The position numbers and the translations under genes were made by a program. Positions 14,828 to 19,538 of a stretch of 19,538 bases of DNA are shown one piece after another (within the stretch, counting starts at the first letter, position 1; every line of letters starts with the position of its first letter). Below the pieces are notes generated by a model, which was given only the letters and a program-made list of their open reading frames with translations, was not told where the DNA came from and searched no databases. This stretch comes from Faecalibacterium sp. CAG:1138. Lineage in GTDB: Bacteria > Bacillota > Clostridia > Christensenellales > CAG-917. The stretch covers positions 1 to 19,538 of the forward strand of contig HF988623.1 in the NCBI GenBank assembly GCA_000434675.1, in the 5' to 3' direction.

Positions 14828-15739
14828 CTAATCTTCGATGTATTGATTTTTGGAACCGACTGCAAACGCGATGATTTCCAGAATGAGGAATGCTATTCCG
14901 TCAACCACGGTGATAAGGAAGTCGTATTCTTTGAGGAATTTTTTGGTTCCGAAATAATCTTTTGCCCAGTTGATAAATTCCGATCCGTCGAAGCCTCCGG
15001 CAACGATGCTCACGAGGCAAGCGCCGGCGATGAGGAGCATCATAACCAGAACCGCCATGATGACGTAGTTCGGACGGGAACCCGCGATAAGCGCGATAAG
15101 GCTTACGATAAGGTTCAGAGCAAGGAACACGACGCCCAGAATGAGCAGCACGCCTCCGATCATTTCAAACGAGAACAAATCCTTTATTCCGATGACTTTG
15201 TCCTGCAGTGCTTTTATAATCTCCAGCGTTCCGCCGATAACGTCCGGCATATCGCGCAAAAATTCAGGCAATTTGGCGGACAGTCCGAGTTTTTCGTAGT
15301 TCAGTACGAACGGAGCGACTGCGATGAGCGTGAAGATGAAGCTGAGCAACGCGGCCAGACGATTAGGACCTTTGCCGCTCTTTTTCTTTTTGCCTTTTTT
15401 GCCGTATTGACCGTACTGTTTAACCTGATTGCCGTAGCCTTTCGGCGCGTAGTAGGCAGGATGATTGTACTGATCGTATTGCGGTTCTTCGTAATACTGC
15501 GGTTGCGGCTCCTGATAGAAACCGTTGCTTTCGTAGGTCGGAGCGACTTCCGGTTCCGACGCCGCCGAGGACTTTTGCACTTTGACGTCAACGTCGTCGC
15601 CGTCGAAGGATACGAACGGCACAACCGCCATCGGCTGCACGATAGGTGCAAGCTGAATGTTTTTGTTAGGTTTTGCGACAGGCACCGGTTCGGACACCGG
15701 AAGCTTGTCTATAAAAACCTTGCGTTCTTCGTTTTCCAT
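14828..15739 (-). CDS. Four-helix membrane protein with Tyr-rich disordered N-terminus and shared QLxPI motif (protein B)
   Basis: I do not recognise a family for this 303-residue protein. Near the N-terminus it carries QLAPIVQPMAVVPF (29-42). Residues 68-112 are rich in Tyr, Gln and Pro (for example QPQYYEEPQYDQY), followed by a strongly basic stretch KKGKKKKSGKG (114-124). Four hydrophobic segments follow at about 127-146, 193-217, 224-248 and 274-295, with a loop of about 46 residues after the first. The plan matches protein A, so the two are probable paralogues. The ATG at 15739 is chosen over an in-frame TTG five codons upstream because AGGAGG lies 5 bases before it. It follows the zinc-ribbon gene by 18 bases. 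Confidence 0.85.
   Translation of the reverse strand: MENEERKVFIDKLPVSEPVPVAKPNKNIQLAPIVQPMAVVPFVSFDGDDVDVKVQKSSAASEPEVAPTYESNGFYQEPQPQYYEEPQYDQYNHPAYYAPKGYGNQVKQYGQYGKKGKKKKSGKGPNRLAALLSFIFTLIAVAPFVLNYEKLGLSAKLPEFLRDMPDVIGGTLEIIKALQDKVIGIKDLFSFEMIGGVLLILGVVFLALNLIVSLIALIAGSRPNYVIMAVLVMMLLIAGACLVSIVAGGFDGSEFINWAKDYFGTKKFLKEYDFLITVVDGIAFLILEIIAFAVGSKNQYIED
15614..15655 (-). other. Shared motif copy B (QLAPIVQPMAVVPF)
   Basis: This codes for residues 29-42 of protein B and is followed by VSFDGD. Here the motif lies near the N-terminus, well before the first membrane helix. Confidence 0.85.
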
Positions 15740-15757
15740 AATATCCTCCTGCAAAAG

Positions 15758-16738
15758 TTATTTGCCCTGATTGTCGATATTTTCTAAAGTGGCCGCGGCG
15801 ATTTCTTCCGGGGTGGCGATTTGCCACAGCGGCTGATCCTGCGAAACGTACGGAACTATGACAAGCGGCTGGATAATCGGAGCGAGTTGGCCGTAGCCGT
15901 AAGGCATTGCCTGACCTGCCATCGCAGGGTTTTGAGGATAACCGTAAGGAGGATAGTAACCGTAAGGAGGCATCTGAGGAGCTTCTTCCTTAACTTCCTC
16001 TTTCTTCGGTTCTTCTTTGGTTTCTTCCACTGCCTTTTCGACGTCTGCAAAAAGATCTTCGGCAGGAGCTTCTTCTTTTTCTTCCTCAACAGGAGCTTCC
16101 TCAACAGGAGCTTCCTCGACCGGAGCTTCTTCCTTGATTTCGACAGGAGCTTCCTCGCTAGGAGCAACCAAAGCTTCTTTGGCCACCGGAGTTTCTTCCA
16201 CAGGGGCTGCGATCGGTTCTTCTACCGCTGCAGGGATTTCCTCCACCGGTGCGGGAACGACTTCTTCGATTTTCGGTTCCGGACGATATTTTTTGTCAGG
16301 AATTTCCACTGCGTCCTTGAAGCTCGGAACGCGTTTTTTTGCAGCCAGAGCGGCGGTGCGTTTTCTGTCTCTGCCGCAACGAGCGCATTTTTCTTCGTTG
16401 TTACGGTTACGTTTGCCGCACACCGGGCAGACATAGGTCATTTTTTCGATTTCTTCCTGGGACGCGCCCGCATACGGATCGTCGAAAGTGGAGGCGATGC
16501 CTTTGATAACAGGCAACAATCCCTTCAGCTTCTGAACGGATTCCGATTCCAAATTAGGGTTCTTTTCTCCCGGGAGCTTGCTGCCGCAATGCACGCAAAA
16601 AGCCGTGCCGACAGGATTTTCCAGTCCGCATTCAGGGCAAAGAACCACCTTTTCTTTTTTCATCACAGGCTTGCCGCATACCGGGCAGAATGTTGCGCCG
16701 TCTGATACTTCTGCATTACAATGTCTGCATATTGCCAT
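15758..16738 (-). CDS. Triple zinc-ribbon protein with Pro/Glu-rich tail and shared QLxPI motif (protein C)
   Basis: This 326-residue soluble protein has three treble-clef-like zinc ribbons with CxxC pairs: Cys4/7 with 18/21, Cys34/37 with 48/51, and Cys104/107 with 118/121. Residues 150-255 are an acidic, Pro-rich low-complexity region containing EAPVE repeats. Residues 258-283 are Pro-Tyr-Gly-rich (PPYGYYPPYGYP). QLAPIIQPLVIVPY (284-297), the motif shared with proteins A and B, follows near the C-terminus. No membrane helix is visible. Zinc ribbons of this kind occur in many unrelated proteins, so no function can be assigned; an adaptor for the two membrane proteins is my inference. It is the first gene of the operon. 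AAGGAGG lies 13 bases before the ATG, an unusually long spacing. Confidence 0.85.
   Translation of the reverse strand: MAICRHCNAEVSDGATFCPVCGKPVMKKEKVVLCPECGLENPVGTAFCVHCGSKLPGEKNPNLESESVQKLKGLLPVIKGIASTFDDPYAGASQEEIEKMTYVCPVCGKRNRNNEEKCARCGRDRKRTAALAAKKRVPSFKDAVEIPDKKYRPEPKIEEVVPAPVEEIPAAVEEPIAAPVEETPVAKEALVAPSEEAPVEIKEEAPVEEAPVEEAPVEEEKEEAPAEDLFADVEKAVEETKEEPKKEEVKEEAPQMPPYGYYPPYGYPQNPAMAGQAMPYGYGQLAPIIQPLVIVPYVSQDQPLWQIATPEEIAAATLENIDNQGK
15848..15889 (-). other. Shared motif copy C (QLAPIIQPLVIVPY)
   Basis: This codes for residues 284-297 of protein C and is followed by VSQDQP. Here the motif is near the C-terminus, opposite to its place in protein B, so it behaves like a movable module. 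Confidence 0.85.
16081..16125 (-). repeat. 15-base tandem repeat coding EAPVE units
   Basis: Three head-to-tail 15-base units lie inside the zinc-ribbon gene. The first two are identical and the third has two substitutions. More diverged copies flank them. They encode the Glu-Ala-Pro-Val-Glu units of the disordered tail and could vary in number between strains. Confidence 0.8.
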
Positions 16739-16787
16739 AAAAATTCCAAAGCCTCCTTATCCAGAGATGAATCGATATTTCTCATTT

Positions 16788-16816
16788 ATTATATAACATT
16801 TCATTTTAAGTTTCAA
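16788..16816 (-). promoter_or_regulatory. Sigma-A-type promoter of the three-gene motif operon
   Basis: On the minus strand TTGAAA (16811-16816) and TATAAT (16788-16793) are exactly 17 bases apart. Transcription should start near 16781, giving a 43-base leader. The 133-base gap between glnS and the operon contains this promoter and is otherwise AT-rich; I see no clear glnS terminator in it. Confidence 0.75.
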
Positions 16817-16871
16817 CTTATTTTAGACATTTGTTATATAAAATATGTAATTTTTGTCGGTTTTTTGGCGG

Positions 16872-18515
16872 CTATTTGTTGTAGCTGTCCTTAAGGCCGA
16901 CGACGGAATTGAATTTGAGGTTGTCTTTTCCAAAATCTGCCACGCTGACGAAATAGCCTTTGCGCATAAACTGGAAGCGGGTGTAAGGCGCGGCCTCGGC
17001 CACGAATTTTTCTGCTTTCGCCGAAGCGTTGACCTTCAAGCTGTCCGGATTTATACGCGTGTCGAAATCGCCTTCGCCGTCAAGCAAAAGATAATCGTAC
17101 ATATTCAAAGTTACGTCAACCGAGTCGTTGGCGTTTACCCAGTGAATGACGCCCTTGACCTTGATGCCGGCGTTGGCGCCGCCCTGCTTGCTGTCCTCGA
17201 TCATGTCGCAGTAAACGCAGGTTACCTCGCCGTTTTCGTCCACGTCGGCGCGGTTGTATTTGAGGATATACGCACCCTTAAGTCTGACCATGCCGTCGGG
17301 CTTCAGGCGGTGATATTTAGGAGGAGGATTCAGCGAAAAATCTTCCCTTTCGATGTACAGCTCTCTTCCGAAAGCGGTGGTGTGAACGCCTTCTTCCGGC
17401 TTATTCGGATTGTTTTCTATTTCGATGACTTCGGTTTTATCCGCAGGATAATTTTCCACCACCAGCTTCAGCGGATCGGTAACCACCATAACGCGCGTCG
17501 CGTTGAGGTTGAGGTTTTCTCTCACGCAATGCTCCAAGAGGGTGATGTCCACTTGGCTGTTGGATTTGGAAACGCCGATTCTGCCGCAGAAATCCCTTAT
17601 CGCTTCCGCAGGATAGCCACGTTCTCTCATGCCGCTGAGCGTGCTCATTCGCGGATCGTTCCAGCCGGTAACCACGCCGGTGTCCACCAGCTTTTTAAGA
17701 TAGCGCTTGCTCATAATCGTATGGTTGATGTTGAGCCTCGAAAACTCCATCTGGCGAGGTCTCGGCTCAGGAAATTCGCAGTTTAGGGTAACCCAGTCGT
17801 AAAGCGGACGATGGTCCTCGAATTCCAGCGAGCAGCAGCTGTGCGTTATGCCTTCGATTGCGTCCTCGATAGGGTGCGCGAAGTCGTACATAGGATAGAT
17901 AACCCATTTGTCGCCCTGACGATGATGGCGAGCCTTCACGATGCGGTAGATAACCGGATCTCTCATGTTGATGTTGTTGGAGGCCATGTCGATTTTAGCT
18001 CTCAGCACACGGCTTCCCTCTTCGAATTCGCCGTTTTTCATGCCCTCGAACAAACGAAGGTTTTCTTCAATCGAGCGATTTCTGTACGGGCTTTCGGTTC
18101 CGGGCTCGGTAAGCGTGCCGCGGGTTTCCCTTATTTCGTCTGCGGACAGGTCGCAAACGTACGCCAGTCCCTTTTTGATGAGCAGCACGGCGCATTCGTA
18201 CATTTTGTCAAAGTAGTCGCTGGCAAAAAACACGTTGTCCCACGTAAAGCCCAGCCACTTGATGTCCTCCTGAATGCTGTTGACGTACTCGACGTCCTCT
18301 TTGGACGGGTTGGTGTCGTCGAAACGAAGGTTGCAGACGCCGCCGTATTTTTGCTTCAGGCCGAAGTTGATGCAGATGGCTTTTGCGTGGCCGATGTGCA
18401 AATATCCGTTCGGTTCCGGCGGAAAACGAGTTACGATTTTTTTGTGCACTCCGTTTTTCAGACTTTCGTCGATGGCTTCCTCGATAAAGTTGGTTGGAGC
18501 AGCGTATTCTGTCAT
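16872..18515 (-). CDS. glnS: Glutaminyl-tRNA synthetase
   Basis: GlnRS charges tRNA-Gln with glutamine. The 547-residue protein has the class I HIGH-type motif PEPNGYLHIGHAKA (33-46) and the KMSKS-type loop IMSKR (267-271). TRFPPEPNG at the start is diagnostic of the GlnRS/GluRS group, and the C-terminal half (from about 338) is the beta-barrel anticodon-binding domain typical of GlnRS rather than bacterial GluRS. Length fits (E. coli 554). The ATG has AGAGGT upstream. It is probably monocistronic. Having GlnRS means this organism need not depend only on the GatCAB amidation route for Gln-tRNA. Confidence 0.96.
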   Translation of the reverse strand: MTEYAAPTNFIEEAIDESLKNGVHKKIVTRFPPEPNGYLHIGHAKAICINFGLKQKYGGVCNLRFDDTNPSKEDVEYVNSIQEDIKWLGFTWDNVFFASDYFDKMYECAVLLIKKGLAYVCDLSADEIRETRGTLTEPGTESPYRNRSIEENLRLFEGMKNGEFEEGSRVLRAKIDMASNNINMRDPVIYRIVKARHHRQGDKWVIYPMYDFAHPIEDAIEGITHSCCSLEFEDHRPLYDWVTLNCEFPEPRPRQMEFSRLNINHTIMSKRYLKKLVDTGVVTGWNDPRMSTLSGMRERGYPAEAIRDFCGRIGVSKSNSQVDITLLEHCVRENLNLNATRVMVVTDPLKLVVENYPADKTEVIEIENNPNKPEEGVHTTAFGRELYIEREDFSLNPPPKYHRLKPDGMVRLKGAYILKYNRADVDENGEVTCVYCDMIEDSKQGGANAGIKVKGVIHWVNANDSVDVTLNMYDYLLLDGEGDFDTRINPDSLKVNASAKAEKFVAEAAPYTRFQFMRKGYFVSVADFGKDNLKFNSVVGLKDSYNK

Positions 18516-18529
18516 ATCTTACCTCTTTT

Positions 18530-18544
18530 GCCCGATATTCGGGC
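18530..18544. promoter_or_regulatory. Inverted repeat in the glnS leader
   Basis: GCCCGA and TCGGGC arms surround a TAT centre, 15 to 29 bases upstream of the glnS ATG. It could be an operator or a small leader hairpin next to the ribosome binding site. The function is unknown. Confidence 0.4.
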
Positions 18545-18643
18545 GTATTATTTCAAAACAAAGCGTTTTTGTTGCGATTTTGACACTTAAAGTGCGTGTT
18601 TTGCGGTTTTATTTGGCGTTTTTCATCAGCGTTTTTCAAACGC

Positions 18644-18664
18644 CAAAAAGGCCGTTTTCGGCCT
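18644..18664 (-). terminator. Terminator of the orphan lipoprotein gene
   Basis: On the minus strand AGGCCG and CGGCCT (18649-18664) pair around an AAAA loop and are followed by a run of T (18645-18648). It lies 70 bases after the lipoprotein stop. A second, longer inverted repeat, GGCGTTT...AAACGCC (18615-18644), follows immediately. The rest of the 218-base gap to glnS holds no gene that I can see. Confidence 0.7.
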
Positions 18665-18733
18665 CGAACAGTACTATTTTACTATGCGTCCGTCGTTATG
18701 TCAACAAATTTTTAAGGCGTCTTATCCCTTTTT

Positions 18734-19282
18734 TCAAAGCGAAAACAGGTCGGAAAAAACGCTTACGGCGTCAAAGCCGCCGTCGGTTATAAGCGTTCCC
18801 GAAACGAAAACTCTTTCCGTCGCGGCTATCACGGCCAGATAGTATTGATAGGTCACCGTGCCGCCCGAAATTTCGGTGTCGTAAACGGTGTAGTCCAAGG
18901 TTATTCCGCCGCGTTTTACGGTGGAAATGTTTACGGAATCGACCGAATAAAGTATGTCGAAAACGTCGTCGGCGTACTTTGAGTCGTTGTTTTTCTCGTC
19001 AAAAACGGCAAGCGTCGCCAGATGTCCGTCGGTGCTCTGGCCGACAAACATCTTCGTATCCAGCCTGAATTGATAATATCCGTTCTTCCTTGCGGCTTTT
19101 TGCACCAGAGAAAACGGCAGATTTTCCCTGATTTTCAGGTTTTTAAGGCAGGAATTCACCTCGTTTACGTCGGATTTATAGACGACTATTTCCGCGTCCG
19201 AGGCGTTGCCGCAGCCAAAAAATGCCGCGGTAAGCGCGACGAGAAGAACCATAACTGTCAGTTGTAAAAAAATTTTTTTCAT
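18734..19282 (-). CDS. Small predicted lipoprotein of unknown function
   Basis: I do not recognise a family for this 182-residue protein. It has a lipoprotein signal peptide (residues 1-24) ending in AAFFGC, with Cys24 as the likely lipidation site, so it should be an extracytoplasmic membrane-anchored protein. The mature part alternates short strands (for example YYQFRLDTKMFVG and TVTYQYYLAVIAATERVFVSG), suggesting a compact alpha/beta domain, with no known catalytic motif. It has its own strong promoter and a GGTGA ribosome binding site 5 bases before the ATG, and it is flanked by terminators, so it is monocistronic. Confidence 0.75.
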   Translation of the reverse strand: MKKIFLQLTVMVLLVALTAAFFGCGNASDAEIVVYKSDVNEVNSCLKNLKIRENLPFSLVQKAARKNGYYQFRLDTKMFVGQSTDGHLATLAVFDEKNNDSKYADDVFDILYSVDSVNISTVKRGGITLDYTVYDTEISGGTVTYQYYLAVIAATERVFVSGTLITDGGFDAVSVFSDLFSL

Positions 19283-19297
19283 ATTTTCACCGCTTTA

Positions 19298-19326
19298 ATT
19301 ATAGTTTGCTTATTCGTTTTTGTCAA
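19298..19326 (-). promoter_or_regulatory. Consensus sigma-A promoter of the orphan lipoprotein gene
   Basis: On the minus strand TTGACA (19321-19326) and TATAAT (19298-19303) are exactly 17 bases apart, a perfect match to the consensus. Transcription should start near 19291, so the leader is only about 9 bases, just enough for the ribosome binding site. Confidence 0.85.
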
Positions 19327-19333
19327 CAAAACG

Positions 19334-19359
19334 AAAAAACGGGCGGATAAATCCGTCCG
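19334..19359 (-). terminator. Second tandem terminator after the candidate RNA
   Basis: On the minus strand CGGACGGAT and ATCCGCCCG (19340-19359, one G-T pair) form a 9-pair stem with a very short loop, followed by TTTTTT (19334-19339). It sits directly upstream of the lipoprotein promoter and insulates it. Confidence 0.8.
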
Positions 19360-19367
19360 AAAGGCAC

Positions 19368-19393
19368 AAAAAAAGAGCCGGTTGAGAGCTCTT
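19368..19393 (-). terminator. First terminator at the 3' end of the candidate RNA
   Basis: On the minus strand AAGAGC and GCTCTT (19373-19393) pair around a 9-base loop and run into seven T (19368-19374). Confidence 0.75.
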
Positions 19394-19538
19394 AATCGTA
19401 AACTAAATCCCGAACAGTCAGGAAAGAAAGGAACAAATGTAAGGCGACATTTTTTTGCTGTGCAGTCGTCGCTTCTGCTTCTTTATACTCCGTAGAGTTA
19501 CTTGCCATCCGGCAAGCATCAACTTAATTCGTAGGTTT
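19368..19538 (-). ncRNA. Probable structured non-coding RNA, 5' end beyond the window
   Basis: No plausible reading frame covers this stretch, yet the minus strand can form a series of tight hairpins. These are CTTGCC-GGAT-GGCAAG (19501-19516), ACTC-TACG-GAGT with a UACG tetraloop closed by C-G (19487-19498), GCGAC...GTCGC (19444-19471) and TCCTGA-CTGT-TCGGGA (19408-19423). The series ends at an intrinsic terminator, backed by a second one. Unpaired linkers are A-rich. This looks like a stand-alone small RNA or a long structured 3' end. Its general look reminds me of raiA-motif RNA or 6S RNA of Firmicutes, but that is from memory and not established; it lacks the marks of tmRNA, SRP RNA and RNase P RNA. 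Confidence 0.5.

Noticed and set aside
14843..15787. Open frame of 314 codons on the plus strand opposite protein B
   Set aside because: It is antisense to a gene with an AGGAGG site and clear membrane helices; its own product is a Phe/Arg/Asp-rich shadow with no ribosome binding site.
16745..16871. Terminator for glnS in the gap before the zinc-ribbon gene
   Set aside because: The gap is AT-rich and contains a promoter, but no stem followed by a T run could be found on the minus strand.
16854..17786. Open frame of 310 codons on the plus strand opposite glnS
   Set aside because: The minus strand encodes an unmistakable GlnRS across the same bases.

Overview
The window looks like a chromosomal stretch of a clostridial (Bacillota) bacterium. 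The gene orders glmU-pth-mfd-foldase and walJ-...-rlmH are typical of Firmicutes. Genes are preceded by AGGAGG-like ribosome binding sites and by clear sigma-A-type promoters (one is TTGACA-N17-TATAAT). The lipoproteins have lipobox signal peptides. An uncultured gut lineage is plausible, but that is inference. Thirteen of the fourteen protein genes lie on the minus strand; the only plus-strand gene is a sugar-cation symporter at 7426-8952. I see no phage, transposon, CRISPR or tRNA.

Region 1 (48-7322, minus strand) runs in transcription order glmU-like acetyltransferase, pth, mfd, then a large foldase-like lipoprotein with its own promoter. The GlmU-like protein keeps the acetyltransferase beta-helix and its catalytic residues, but its uridylyltransferase domain is shrunken and lacks the nucleotide-binding loop. 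The foldase carries an Ig-like insert, a tyrosine run and a six-cysteine cluster.

Region 2 (7323-9013) holds a divergent promoter region, the GPH-family symporter gene and a strong terminator shared with the convergent tadA.

Region 3 (9011-13590, minus strand) is a tightly packed cluster in transcription order walJ, CPBP protease, CPBP protease, rlmH, M14 peptidase, tadA, with several overlapping or nearly touching junctions. Where Bacillus has the serine protease HtrA between walJ and rlmH, this organism has two membrane-embedded CPBP proteases.

Region 4 (13606-16816, minus strand) is the most unusual part. It is a three-gene operon with its own promoter and terminator: a triple zinc-ribbon protein with a long Pro/Glu-rich tail, followed by two four-helix membrane proteins with disordered N-termini. 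All three proteins share a motif of about 14 residues, approximately QLxPI(I/V)xPxx(I/V)VP(F/Y). This suggests a membrane-associated complex or sorting system that I cannot match to a known family.

Region 5 (16872-19538, minus strand) has glnS, an orphan lipoprotein gene with a perfect consensus promoter, and at the edge the 3' part of a probable structured non-coding RNA closed by two tandem terminators.
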